From positions 9,631,501 through 9,695,500 of the forward strand of contig NC_059421.1 of the NCBI RefSeq assembly GCF_905220565.1: a stretch of DNA of 64,000 nt, given 5' to 3'. Both the position numbers and the translations under genes were made by a program. Shown in pieces: positions 40,947 through 52,129 of the stretch (within the stretch, counting starts at the first letter, position 1; every line of letters begins with the position of its first letter). The notes below the pieces were generated by a model that worked only from the letters and a program-made list of their open reading frames with translations, ran no database searches and was not told the DNA's origin. Source of the DNA: Melitaea cinxia (taxonomy: Eukaryota; Arthropoda; Insecta; Lepidoptera; Nymphalidae).

Positions 40947-41195
40947 ACATTAGGACAGCGAATAGCGTGCGGTCGCCTGATAATAATAAAATCGGGTATC
41001 GTAGCCTATAGACCCCTGCAACACCCGGAGCATTGCAGGCGTATTGCAAGCCTTACTCCAGACTATCTCCAGAAGCTCTAGATCTTTAACACAGAGAGCA
41101 GTATTAATTCTATGTGGTTTTTTTGTAAGGTTGAGTAGGGGTGCTACAAATTTTAGGTGAGAAATTTCCTGATGTGCTCTACCTAAACTAAAAAA
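40947..41195 (-). mobile_element. Family C, inverted, diverged
   Basis: CTATAGACCCCTGCAACACC, AAGCTCTAGATCTTTAACAC, GAAATTTCCTGATGTGCTCT in inverted family C order. Confidence 0.72.
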
Positions 41196-41414
41196 AACTT
41201 TTAGTTGGAACAATGCAGGATATGCGGTAAAGAAATGCCCATGGGACCATATATTGATTTGGGATTAACTAATTAGAAATAAGATATTTTATTGCTTTAA
41301 ATAACTTTATATTTTTCACGAACGCACTTTCTACATTTACATATGTGTATATATTTTGTGGCTGATATATTTAAAACCTAACTTTTAAATTAATTGGTAC
41401 CGAAAATTTATCAA

Positions 41415-41757
41415 TTTCATCATCATATCATCAATTCAGTCTATCGCAGTCCACTGCTGGACGTAGGCCTCCACAAATTCGCGCCAAAAATGACGTGAAC
41501 TCATATGTGTTGCCCTAGTCACCACGCTAGGCAGGCGGGTTGGTGACCGCAGGGCTAGCTTTGTTGCACTGAAGACACTGCTGCTCGTCTTTGGCCTGTG
41601 TATTTGGAAGCCAGCAGTTGGACGGCTATCCCGCCATCGGTCGGCTTTTTAAGTACCGAGGTGGTAGTGGAACTGGGTATTCCCTTAGTCGCCTCTTACG
41701 ACACCCACGGGAAGAGAGAGGATGGCTATATTCTTTACGGTCGTAACCACACGGCAA
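41415..41757 (+). mobile_element. Family D, full length
   Basis: From (CAT)n and GTCCACTGCTGGACGTAGGC to CGTAACCACACGGCA. Confidence 0.9.
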
Positions 41758-43200
41758 TATATCAATTTTGCTACCAACATTTATACTTTGCATTTTAGAT
41801 ACATCATAAACAAATAATGATACTATTTGTAATATAAACACTATAATATTTTCAATAAAATATATAAATTAAAAAAAAACTAATATATTAAACTAATAAA
41901 CCATAATAAACATAAAAACAGTGTGACAGCCATGTCTCCGTGAAATAAAGCGACATTTCGTTAGACTCCTAAAACGTTGAATTACGTCAACTCTTGCCAA
42001 TGTGATTATATTATAAAGCTGAAAAGTTGGTTTAAACGCCACTGAACTTAAGATTTGCTATCCCATTTTTTTTAATGTTGAAAGAATGAAAATTCTGGTT
42101 AGTAGTTAGTAGAATAGTTTTGCGTATAGTCACTTAAAACGCTGGTCATCGTAGGTTCGATGCCAATAATTGTTTCTGGTCGAAGTTTATTTTATTGTAA
42201 GGCTATCCAACCTTGCCTCGGAAAGCGCGTATAATCAGTCCAGCCTATTACCAAAAACACCTAATAGCGATCATTCTTTGTCGTTTCTACTTAGTTTAAA
42301 AAAAGAATATTTTAATTTTGCGAACGCCATCTTTAGGGTCTGTGGATAACCGTGTGCGTGTCCACACATTTGCTGGCACAGCGCCATCTATCTTTCTTTT
42401 TCGATGCCGTTTACTTGAGCCTCGTCAACTGATTGCATCTTCGATCAACGTTAAAATATCGGCATTATTACAGTAGTAGAAAAATTATACGGCAATCTGC
42501 AGTGAATCAGCGTAAAGTCCAACCATTCTTCCATATGGAGGGAAAGATGTTAGCCCATATTAGACCGTTACGACGTCACAAATCATTATAGTAAAACCAC
42601 GTGTGTCATCTTGCACTATAAAATTAGAAGCATAATTTTACACAACAACAAAGTTTCGTGCCAAAAATATGAAAACGATAAACTTTTCCGTAAATCGTGA
42701 AAGTAAACAGCCACTTTCTATTCGTGACATGGTCGCCTGAAGTTTACGAGTTTTGTACATGCATAATATATACACAATAAGATATGAAAACAATAATAAG
42801 AATATCTTTTCTTTACATACTTGATCTCTTATGATATAGCTCTTTGTACACTGTGTACACACAAACGCACATATACACGCACAGGTAACATTATATAAAT
42901 ATGTAGTCTTTCGACTAATTGGAAGCTCCTTTTCTATATTTGCAGGGCGCGGGTGTAGTTTATACTCGCACTCTTTACAATATTATGTAGGTAGTACTTA
43001 AAAAGATTATAACAAAATTATTACGTACACCGAACGCGTGTATGTGTGCACACTTTTCGAGGTTACGATCGAGTCTATCGTGTGGCGGAGGGAGTAACTC
43101 AGAGTAGTGCCTAGGACTTGCGACCCAGGTGTAGGTTTAAGGAGATCCCCTTTGAGATGCGCATCAACGCTCACCTTCACTGCTCGAGTTATACGCCTCG
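41758..43200. other. Long spacer with one SINE scrap
   Basis: 42125-42280 keeps GTAGGTTCGATGCCAATAAT and TGCCTCGGAAAGCGCGTA, CACCTAATAGCGATCATTC: a decayed SINE-A-like copy. 43020-43200 precedes the second copy of the window-start repeat and is more GC-rich (GTGTGGCGGAGGGAGTAACT). No coding frame supported. Confidence 0.5.
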
Positions 43201-43500
43201 CCTAGCCAAATTAATCTTAATAGATAACAATTAATTCGTTTGCACAAATTAATTATTGAACGAGTCTAGGTTAAGCTACTAGCAGGATACAACAAGTGTA
43301 TCGTGCCAAGCCAGAGCCAAGACTGCCTTAGCGACGGTTGCACCGTTCGTTTCGTACACGTCAGAATAATTCGAGTAATATAATAAATGAGGGTAGATGA
43401 CTATCGAACTATGTGCAAGGTGGCGCGATCGTTGCATCTGTTGTTTATAAATTCCTTTCTAATTGCGTATGACAACGCTAGTGTTGACAAATAATTTAAT
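43201..43500 (+). repeat. Dispersed ~300-bp repeat, copy 2
   Basis: Second copy of 1-300, with similarity starting at the same base (CCTAGCCAA). The shared start at the window edge suggests that copy 1 continues leftwards. Confidence 0.8.
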
Positions 43501-43792
43501 TATTAAATTATTAAACATGTGATTGTATTATTATTGTTATAGGACTATTATTCTTTTACAATTTTGTAACGGTAAGCAAAATAATATAGTTGTGCGACTA
43601 ACATCTGATAGGCAGTTGAGGGAATGCAATATGAAAACGAATAGGTAGTAATAATAGGAAGTTGTGACCCAGTCCTCGATTAGCAGTGATCTCGAGAAGT
43701 TAAGCTGAGTTGCGTTGAGCTGCTAAATATATTTATTCTTTATTAAAAAAGGGTTTTACTTTAGAAATTATTATTTTACGTATATATTTTTT
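43501..43792. other. Short spacer
   Basis: No gene or repeat recognised. Confidence 0.5.
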
Positions 43793-44222
43793 AACCGACT
43801 TCAAAAAAAGAGGAGGTTACTCAATTCGACCGCGTATATTTTTTTATGTATGTTCGGGGATAACTCCGTCGTTTATGAACCGATTTTGATAATTCTTGTT
43901 TCGTTGGAAAGGAGATATCACTAGTTTGGTACCATGATAAGGAAACCAGGATCTGATGATGGGATCCCAGAGAAATCGAGGGAAACTCTCGAAAATCCGC
44001 ATAACTTTTTACTGGGTGTACCGATTTTGATGATTTTTAATTTAATCGAAAGCCGATGTTATCATGTTGTCACATTTAAATTTCATCAAGATCTGATTAC
44101 AACTTTTGGAGTAATCTTTGATAATGCGTATTTACTTGACAATTTTTTTCTCTACCTACGTTGCATTACTTGTCGATATAATTGAAGGCGGTTTTTCTTC
44201 GTTTGCCTGCAAACACAATTAT
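43793..44222 (+). mobile_element. Family E element, single-module copy
   Basis: Closest to a consensus here: AACCGACTTCAAAAAAAGAG, TCCGTCGTTTATGAACCGAT, GATGATGGGATCCCAGAGAA, GAAGGCGGTTTTTCTTCG and a TTTGCCTGCAAA hairpin. Confidence 0.9.
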
Positions 44223-44229
44223 ACATTCA

Positions 44230-45290
44230 CCTATTTTTTAATATATAGACTAGCGCTTGACTACGATCTCACCTGATGGCAAGTGAAGATGCAGCCTAAG
44301 GTGGTGCGCACTTGCCTAATAGATACCTGTTCACTCTTGATTTAAAGATACGCAAGTTATAGTTCGTTGGAAAAACGGAAGCCGGAAGGGCATTACAAAT
44401 TTTTGCGGTGTGCGGTGTTGTATAGTTCTAGAGCACACTCTCCGAAATATAACCTGTAAAATACTGACAAACAGGCAACCTTGCGCCGATGTTCGAGACT
44501 TTGAAGTTTAGAGCAAACCAGCGATTCATCACTGATGAGTCTTCTGGCGCATCGGTCCCCAGAATCCAAAGCAGCAATCTGGTACTTGGCAGAGCCATCC
44601 CATAAGTGGCTGCAGTACTCCATACAAGATCGAACTTGTGCTTGGTACAGAGTAAGAAGCTGTTCCGGTGTGAAGTACTGCCTGACTTTATTGAGGATAC
44701 CAAGTTTCTTACCAGCAATTTTTGCCTTGGATTCTATGCATTGTCCGAAGTTCATATTAGACGAAATATTTATGCCTAGAAGATCAATACTATCGGTGAT
44801 CGGTACAGATACACTTCGGAAAGTCGGAGTTAATGGGAGTGGACTCCGTTTAGCGGTTAAAAGACGCGCTTGCGTTTTGGAAGCATTAAATTTGACTAGG
44901 CTGGCGTCACCCCAATCGCATTCCTCTTTCAAAGCCAAATTCATGCGTTCAACCAGAGCCTCTCTATGCTCAAGAGTTTCAGACCAACCAGCTCGGGGAC
45001 CGAACACGTATCTCTGCGTAACAGTGCTGTCATCCGCGTATCCAAAGATACCAGGCGTAAGGAAGTCATTACTGTGAATCAAGAAGAGGTTTACAGAGAG
45101 AACCGATCCCCGAGGGACACCGGCATTAACCGCCATCAAGTCAAACGAGGAGCCATCTAAGACCACCCGAAATAATCGCCCACTCAGGAAATCTGATATC
45201 CAGCCATACAGACTCGAGGGTATTCCGTAAGCTGAAAGCTTGCTCAATAGGCTCTCATGCCAGACCCAGTCGACACTAATATAAGTCTGT
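44230..45290 (-). mobile_element. Non-LTR (Jockey/CR1-like) LINE, 5'-truncated
   Basis: The minus strand carries about 300 residues of reverse transcriptase (next entry), then, after a stop at 44393, further sequence in another frame (CAAGAGTGAACAGGTATCTA, GGCAAGTGCGCACCACC) typical of the C-terminus of such elements, ending near 44230 beside family E. Confidence 0.88.
44393..45285 (-). pseudogene. LINE reverse transcriptase, C-terminal two thirds
   Basis: The minus-strand frame is open over almost 300 codons. Motifs in order: DWVWHESLLSKLSAYGIP near the N-terminal break (just upstream of the first Met), WISDFLSGR, GVPRGSVLSVNLFLIHSNDF (RT domain 4), FGYADDSTV (YADD catalytic box with both Asp), then KFNASKTQARLL and the thumb/C-terminal region SCMEYCSHLWDGSAKYQIAA. 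The N-terminal endonuclease and RT domains 0-2 are missing. It ends at a premature stop shortly before the usual end. The RT core is otherwise well kept, so this copy is fairly recent. Antisense frames of 180 and 96 codons over the same bases are shadows. Confidence 0.93.
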
Positions 45291-45839
45291 AATTTATGTT
45301 ACAAAACGAATCAGTTTCTTGTAAGGGTAGAAAATAACGACATATAAATTTCTCAACATTTATATTTTTACTTTTGGTGTTAGGGTAATTTGAAACTCGT
45401 TCAAAGTTACAAGGATTCCAACGAAGAATCCCTATATATACCAATGAACTAATTGATAAATCTCGGTGCAGATAAGCGGGAAGCTGATAATGATGGAAGA
45501 ACTATCATGTTACCAATTAAATAAAAAATTAAAAAATTAAAAAAAAATTATGGGTTGTTTGGAAGAAATGGCTAATTAGCCATAAGTCCGCCCATTGTAC
45601 TTCACTGTCTTTAACTATCTTTATGCTTTGTTTGTAATATATTTGTGGTGTACAATAAAGTATAAAATAAAATAAAATAAAATAAATCCTCTGTCTTACA
45701 ACAACAAATGGGAGAAAGTTGCTGGAGTAAGGGAATGATCGTCCCTTGGTGAACATAGGTAAGCTGGGAATTTTAACACTTACAGGGTCAATTTGCTAGA
45801 ATATAAGCGTTTGAGCTTGTGTAATATGTGTGCTTTCGG
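45291..45839 (+). other. Spacer with a LINE-type poly(A) tail
   Basis: 45595-45690 (GTACTTCACTGTCTTTAACT, TGTACAATAAAGTATAAAAT) has an AATAAA word followed by (AAAAT)n, the look of a non-LTR 3' end. Nothing else recognised. Confidence 0.5.
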
Positions 45840-46415
45840 ACCCCCGGTGCAGGAGTAAATTCTGATGGGGGCCATTGAATATCAGGTGTAAGGCATCTTA
45901 AAGCACAAAAAGTTGTTCTTGTTGACCAGTGTAAAATCGTACCTAGTTAGTATAGGAAAACACAATGTGGGGTGTCCTCCATTCTGATGGATCAACGATC
46001 TACATAAGACTGCCTAAGAAGCCTTAATGACGATTGCGGATAACCGTGATGATTAACGCGAGCTTGGGGAATTCTATATCCAGCTGTGGTCTTGGGTAGG
46101 CTGAAGTGAATTGAGGTGGCGCATGCTAGCGCGAATCCATCTCGCCCCACCCTGGCGGACGACTGCTCACACGTGGTGGTTTTTTTAGTGAGTGGGAGTC
46201 TGACATAACCCTCTGGCGCCCCCGCGCCGGAGTTATCCTTGATGGATTTTCCCCACGTAAAAAAAATGCTGAAGCGAATTGCGAAATGAACTCTACCTAG
46301 TAATGGTGGTTACTGAGTAAACATAGGGTGCTATATCCAGCTGTGAACTGCAGTGCCCTGAAATGAATTGTAAAATGAACTCTATCCAAAGTAGAGGTGG
46401 TTACTGGTGGTATAC
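45840..46415 (+). repeat. Composite of SINE tail, decayed RTE 3' ends and LINE 3' UTR
   Basis: 45840-45905: alternative SINE tail (TTCGGACCCCCGGTGCAGGA). 45965-46105: RTE-like C-terminus with stops (TGGATCAACGATCTACATAA, GGGTAGGCTGAAGTGAATTG). 46135-46270: a GC-rich piece (TAGTGAGTGGGAGTCTGACA, GGCGCCCCCGCGCCGGAG) ending in poly(A), probably another LINE 3' UTR inserted there. 46325-46410: further RTE-tail words. Confidence 0.6.
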
Positions 46416-46675
46416 ATGGGTCGGTTTCATGAGGTACTAACACTAGCAAGATTGTTCCATTAGAATTAACATCTTATGACGAATTTTAAGATCGTATGTT
46501 GTACTAGTATATATTTTGCCGAAACTGCACTTTCCAGTACAGACTTCATTCATTCTTTGAAATATGTGCCTCGTTGATATTGTTCACTAGAGATTACATA
46601 AATAAACAGTGAAGTTACTTTTGTATGACTAAAAAGTTCTTTAACATCATAACCTACCTAGACTACCTAGTTTGA

Positions 46676-46905
46676 GAAGAGGCTCATCAGAAAATATCCT
46701 ACTCAAATTCTGGAGCAGCCCGACTGGGGAACTAGACCTTACAGAAGATCACAGCTAAATAATACCGTTTTCAAGCAGTGTTGTGTTCCTGTTGAGAGTA
46801 AGATGACCAGAACTGTGATGATTCTAGTATTGCAGGTGTTAATAAGCTACGATAATTACTTACCATCAGGTGAGCCGTGCGCTCGTTTGTCAACCTAGTT
46901 GTATA
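46676..46905 (+). mobile_element. Family C copy
   Basis: TCTGGAGCAGCCCGACTGGG, GTTGTGTTCCTGTTGAGAGT, CTTACCATCAGGTGAGCCGT. The middle is shortened. Confidence 0.85.
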
Positions 46906-47306
46906 AAAAAAGTTTAGGAAGCGAATATTCACAATATTGCTCATATTATCTATATATATTATTATATGTATCATATTTTATATCTAAATAGAACTCTGGT
47001 AGGGAATTTTGACTAATTTCAATAAATTATTGTTCATTAATTAACTATGAATAGGAACATTACAAATTAATAAAAAAAAGACCAGTTCAAAGATTTATTT
47101 ATTTATTTATTTCATCATCTTATATCACAGGATATTATTCTATTGCGTTAGTGTCATTGTCGTATTAAATACATGTCACATAAAGACAAAAATACAATAA
47201 TTGACATCACATTCAATTCCATTAAGTCGTTTAACAAACCAAAACTAAATTATTACTAAAAATTCACATACATAATACCTATTACATAATCTATATTAAT
47301 AAACTA
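46906..47306. other. No gene seen
   Basis: AT-rich, with a TTTA run at 47092-47112. Confidence 0.5.
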
Positions 47307-47315
47307 TATAGGTTA

Positions 47316-47656
47316 TTGCGCCGACTTGGCGCAACAGTCACAGCTATGGATTGTACCTGTTGCGCTGGCGGTTGCGGGTTCGATCCCCGCACATGACAAA
47401 CATTTGTATTGGCCCTACAGATGCTTGCCGTGGTCTGAGTGTTTGTGTAGTCCTTTTGGGTCTCCCCACCGTGCCTCGGAGAGCACGTTAAGCCGTCGGT
47501 CCCGGTTGTTATCATGTACACCTGATAGCGATCGTTACTCATAGTAGGGAATATATCCGCCAACCCGCAAAGCAGCGTGGTGGATTAAGCTCTGATCCTT
47601 CTCCTACATGGGGAAAGAGGCCTATGCCCAGTAGTGGGATATTACAGGCTGAAACG
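47316..47656 (+). mobile_element. SINE-A, full length, target duplication
   Basis: Complete head, body and tail. TATAGGTTA (47307-47315) and TATAGGTAA (47657-47665) flank it, 8 of 9 bases equal. Best plus-strand reference copy of the family in the window. Confidence 0.94.
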
Positions 47657-47665
47657 TATAGGTAA

Positions 47666-48364
47666 TTCCATCAAAATAAACTGCCGTGCAAAAAACAATA
47701 CTTTTCTCAAGATAAAAGAATTAAAATCATTATCCACTACGCTGGTTTATATCAAAGATATTCCGATAAATGAAGATTTTCCATGGAATATTTCCTACAG
47801 TAAAAATATAACTATTTTTATACCTAAGCCTGACGCAATTCTTACGGAACATTTTTTCAATTCAATTGTTATATTCTATTGACTTGATGTATGTTTTTAT
47901 CGAAACATGTATATCTGAGATAGAAACGTGGAAGGCCTGTGCATGTCTGTAAAAAATAGGCAATCCAATATGAATGAGCAACGCGTATATCACAGTACAA
48001 GACAGACGTGAATGAGAGATGATGGTGTGTTTACACGTGGCGATACGATTCCCGCTATGTTCTAAATTTAATTGCTTAAAAATAACCTTCGAGGAGACCA
48101 AGATATCATCCGTGGCGTTGTGTGTATTGTTTGTTTGAGAAATGTACTGTTCATTTCTTCTTGAGGTATAACTTACTAATCCATTTTATTTTCATAATTA
48201 TAGTTGTATAAGTCATCGGTCGAACTCAATAGTGTTTACCATTTTTATTTATCAGACAAATTAAATATAAAATTATAAAAAAAAAATCTCTTATATTAAA
48301 AAATATACAAAGGTAAGACATTATTTAAGATTATATTGAATAGTTTTCAAAATATATTTCAAAT
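47666..48364. other. No gene seen
   Basis: Short frames at 47634-47882 (plus) and 47862-48101 (minus) show no motif. Confidence 0.5.
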
Positions 48365-48680
48365 AGACCTCTACGGCTATGACGGTGCGCAGCTATCATA
48401 GCACTGGCTGGCGCGGGTTCGATCCTTTATCTATACTAATATTAAGAAGCTTAAGAGGTTGTTTATTTGAACGCGCTAATATCAAGAACTGCGAAACGTA
48501 CGACTGGATGAATTATTTTAATTTCGGATAGTCCATATATCGAGGCATTCCTATTTAATATTTAAGTACGATTTTCCTCAAATCCATGCGGGTGAAATAG
48601 CGAGGGAAAGCTAGTAGGATATCTTGTATTTGTAGACCATATAGACATTTGCCATGTTCTGGACGTTGACACGAGAACAC
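48365..48680 (+). mobile_element. SINE-A-like copy split by a Helitron
   Basis: 48365-48429 (CTGGCTGGCGCGGGTTCGAT) and 48615-48680 (TTGTATTTGTAGACCATATA, ATTTGCCATGTTCTGGA) are adjoining parts of a SINE-A head and body. Confidence 0.8.
48430..48614 (+). mobile_element. 185-bp Helitron with exact A|T insertion site
   Basis: Between A (48429) and T (48615); starts TCTATACTAATATTAAGAAG and ends GAGGGAAAGCTAG. Since the host SINE is recognisable on both sides, the boundaries are confirmed without a consensus. Confidence 0.9.
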
Positions 48681-48952
48681 TCACTTACAACATTGATCAA
48701 ATAGTATATTATTATTGAAATAGTCGTACGACATATCGTAACATATAAACGCACCGTGACATTATGGAGATTAAAATTGTTTTTTTCGCTGACAAGACGC
48801 TGACGGGAGCTGTTTTATAACAGGACTGGAAACAATCCGTTTGTTTCTTCGGATTAAAGATGAACAATAAGATCGATGTTTATTTTATTAGATAACAAAG
48901 ATCATGAGTCTGTATTGGAAATGATATGTTCCCAGTTTTCGAATACAGTACA

Positions 48953-49097
48953 CTAGCTTTCCGCTCGTGGCTTTGCTCGCGCAGTTCGCATCGTTTTCTA
49001 TTTTAGTTTTTCCGTTTTTTCGTTAAAATATACCCTCTGTCAAGCGCTAACGTAGCGTTTTTCGTGGTGACTTTTTGAAATCAGTTCAGTACTTTTT
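48953..49097 (-). mobile_element. Helitron-like 3' end, inverted
   Basis: CTAGCTTTCCGCTCGTGGCT on the plus strand is the inverted CTAG end with a GC-rich sub-terminal stretch (AGCCACGAGCGGAAAGCTAG). The 5' end is not found; family E follows at 49098. Confidence 0.65.
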
Positions 49098-49396
49098 AAC
49101 CGACTTCAAAAAAGGAGGTTACTCAATTCAACCGTATATATATATTATTTTTTTATGTATGTTCGGGGATAACTTCGTCGTTTATGAGACGATTTTAATA
49201 ATTCTTTTTTGTTGGAAAGGAGATATCCCAAGTGTGGTATCATGATAAGGAAACCAGGATCTGATGATGGAATCCAAGAGAAATCGAGGGACACTCTCGA
49301 AAGTCGTAGTGACGACTAGTGTCGTCGTAGTACGTTGTATTACTTGTCGATGTAATTAAAATCAGTTTTTTTTTGTTTGCAAGCAAACACAACTAT
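49098..49396 (+). mobile_element. Family E, internally deleted
   Basis: AACCGACTTCAAAAAAGGAG start with a (TA)n block, GATCTGATGATGGAATCCAA module, AAAATCAGTTTTTTTTTG and GCAAGCAAAC at the end. Confidence 0.85.
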
Positions 49397-49657
49397 TTCA
49401 GTAAATTGATATAAAATGAACTTCATAAGTACAGTTGATGATATGTAGACATTAAGCAAAAGATAAAAGATTTCTATTGTTTACCTTATATGTTTACTGA
49501 ACTGAACTGAAATGGTCTATAAGAGTTCCACTTGTGGGCAAAAGCTTCATTTAAATATAGGTAGAGTATAATAATTCTTATCCATACTCCACTGAAAAGT
49601 GGCAGATTATTTCTATATTATATAAACAATTGGGCGGTCATTACTGGGCGTTTCAGT

Positions 49658-49795
49658 GTAGGACGTCCTCCAGCCCGTTGGACCGACGATCTACGTAAGA
49701 TTGCCGTTGTAGGCTGGATGAGGATTGCGGAAAGCCGGAATATCTGGCATAAACTTGTAGAGGCCTATGTCCAACAGTGGAATGCAATAGGCTGA
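49658..49795 (+). pseudogene. RTE-like LINE C-terminus, second copy
   Basis: The frame reads VGRPPARWTDDLRKIAVVGW then MRIAESRNIWHKLVEAYVQQ WNAIG and a stop at 49793-49795, followed by CTGAACTGAAGTG. It is about 46 codons and closer to the family consensus than 35601-35741. Upstream coding is missing. Confidence 0.88.
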
Positions 49796-49802
49796 ACTGA
49801 AG

Positions 49803-50099
49803 TGCTAAGTCGGTGAATTAAAGCTTACTGACTTTTTACACAAGCCTGCGACCGTCGATATTGTGATAATTTTTGTACCAGTAGAACAAAATAGTTGTCA
49901 GGAATATTAATTGATAACTTGTGTGTAATTAATTATTTTTCACGTTTTAACGACAATTGTCAGTAAATTTTTAATTTAATAACGAAACTAGCAGCACACT
50001 TTTAGCCTGCTTTTTTAACAATTTTTTACACTCTGTTTAATTGTTTTATTTGCATACAAACATAGTCTGTAAATTCTGGGTAAAGTAACATTTAAATAA
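49803..50099. other. Spacer
   Basis: AT-rich, nothing recognised. Confidence 0.5.
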
Positions 50100-50320
50100 A
50101 GAAAAAAAACGAGCGTGCTTTAGACCACACGACTGAATTAAATCTTACTAAACGTAACTCAGAGAGAGTTACGTTAACTTTCTATCTTCACCAACTTATA
50201 TCTCCCTCTCAACTTCCATTTGCCTCGCCCGATCACGCTTTTTGTAACGCTCTCGACACGCTTTCACCATCTTACTCCCCAAATCAAGCGCGCGTAAAAG
50301 ACAAAAAAAATATCTTTCCT
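50100..50320 (+). repeat. Family H repeat, copy 2
   Basis: See 18436-18750. ACGAGCGTGCTTTAGACCAC, CTTTTTGTAACGCTCTCGAC, CAAGCGCGCGTAAAAG. Confidence 0.75.
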
Positions 50321-50916
50321 TTTCTTACTTATAATATAATAAAGCTTGAAATTGCATCACAGATTACGTAAAATAATATTATTATGTAGAGGTATACATA
50401 TGCAGGTGTCGTAATATTAAGCTGAGTTGTTCATTAGACGCATCTGCCTCTAATGCTCTAAATTATCCTTGTTAGGATTTAATACAACTCTACTTACGTA
50501 ATATACAACAGATACCAGCAGTTTCACTCACTGAAATGACGTTTTTGGAAATTTGGAAATTAATATACATTACATTATAAATTTTAAAGTAGTGGTTTAA
50601 GGATTCTTTTAAATAAACTTGAGTATTACGTTATCTATCTAATATAATTCGACAACATCATTTATTTCATTTATTATTTAATTTATTATTTATTTCTATC
50701 CGTGCCTCGGAGAACACGTTAAGCCGTCGGTCCCGGTTGTTATGAATCGTATTATTTCTATAATCTCTGGTACAATTCATCACCGAGTCTTCCCAGTAAG
50801 TAGTCAGAAACACTTGTATTGGGAATGACTCGCTACCTCCCTTGCGGACGACTAAGACTATAGTACACTTAACATTTTAACATTTTAAACTTAAAACTAA
50901 ATGTAAGTAACATGTA
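50321..50916. other. Spacer with a SINE-A scrap
   Basis: 50698-50745 is an isolated SINE-A body piece (CGTGCCTCGGAGAACACGTT). No gene. Confidence 0.5.
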
Positions 50917-51390
50917 TCGATAAAGGGAACGAAGTCTTCTAGATTTGTGCTACAAATGGGCGTTCCACAGGGATCGATTTTAGGTCCTTTTCTTTTTTAT
51001 ATATATATACTCGTACTACTATTGACTAGCCCGTTGGCGCAGTTTGTAGTGCCCTGCTTTCTGCTCCGAGGGTTGTGGGTTCGATTCCCACCCCGAGTCT
51101 GGGTTTTATATATATATTTATTTATATATGTGTTCTTTATAAGTATATTTATCGCAAAAAAAAAATATAGCTATACCAGTTGGCTGTTACCTATAACACA
51201 AGCATTAAGTTGCTTACTTTAGGAACAGACGACCGTGTGTGTATTGTGTAGATATTTATTTATTTATTTATTTAATAACGAATAAAAAAATGATCTGCCA
51301 ATTTATGTTATATGTGAATAGTTCTTTATCGCAAATTTTAAATGATAATCGCAGAGAAAACCAAGCGCATTGTGTTTGAGCGAAATTACA
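50917..51390 (+). pseudogene. LINE reverse transcriptase fragment split by a SINE-B
   Basis: 50938-51000 encodes SRFVLQMGVPQGSILGPFLF, the RT domain 4 motif (GVPQGSILGP). A SINE-B occupies 51023-51283. From 51289 the frame resumes with NDLPIYV, the usual next motif (I-N-D-L-P), and about 30 bases later LYVNSSL, where LYADDT would be expected: both catalytic Asp are lost. A very old LINE relic cut by a younger SINE. Confidence 0.72.
51023..51283 (+). mobile_element. SINE-B, best preserved copy
   Basis: TGACTAGCCCGTTGGCGCAG, box B GGGTTCGATTCCCACCCCG, body GGCTGTTACCTATAACACAA, GGAACAGACGACCGTGTGTG, tail (TTTA)n. Non-coding Pol III-type retroposon. Confidence 0.92.
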
Positions 51391-51474
51391 AAGAACTTTC
51401 CTTTGTAAATATCATACACAAAATCGTAAAATTAGCACATTCCAACTCTACATATCTGTGATAAAAGAATGTAC

Positions 51475-51834
51475 AAATGACAAGCATCATCTTTCAAATG
51501 CAAAAAGCACCATTAAAATCGGTTGACCCATTAAAACTATATGCGGTATCGAAATAAGAACCACTTCCATTTTGGGAGTCGATAAAAAATTCAAAAAAGT
51601 GATATCATTTCCTTATTGTCAAACATCAGCGGATTTTATTATATGCCATGTAACATATGATGGAATCGACGTAGGCTTATATAGAATAGAAACGGAACAT
51701 GATTTGATTTATTTTCATCACATGAATGAGTAATGTCTCCGATGTATAGAATACCGTCTATCATATATTTCTATTAAGATATAATACATATATTTTGAAA
51801 AATACATACCTATCGAAAGTTGGTGTCAAAATCA
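51475..51834. other. Spacer with decayed family E
   Basis: 51475-51595 has AATGACAAGCATCATCTTTC, AAAATCGGTTGACCCATTAA in inverted family E order, heavily diverged. The remainder is unassigned. Confidence 0.45.
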
Positions 51835-52075
51835 AAATCCAAATCCAAAATGACTTTATTCAAGTAGGCTCCAAGAGCACTTTCGAATCGTCATTTTACA
51901 AATTAAAATTTTAAGGTGTTTATTGTTTTTGTAAAAGTAAAGCTACCACCGATTCGATGTGTTGATTCTGCAGAGAAGAATCGGCAAAAAACTCCGCAGT
52001 TACTCTTTTGAAAATAATATATAAACTGTGTTTTAGTACAAAATTAGTAATATCTAGCATGAAATACAGTATGTA
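51835..52075 (-). mobile_element. LINE 3' tail, inverted
   Basis: Inverted copy of 58111-58318: AATGACTTTATTCAAGTAGG, GAGCACTTTCGAATCGTCAT, ACCACCGATTCGATGTG, AGAAGAATCGGCAAAAAACT, CTGTGTTTTAGTACAAAATT. Minus strand ends GTCATTTTGGATTTGGAT. Non-LTR element 3' end. Confidence 0.8.
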
Positions 52076-52129
52076 AGCTAATGTCACGTCAGCGTGTTAA
52101 GCAGTCGGTTCCAGCAGTGATCGTTATTC

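Noticed and set aside
44535..45077. 180-codon plus-strand frame
   Set aside because: Antisense shadow of the LINE reverse transcriptase, which has clear catalytic motifs on the minus strand.
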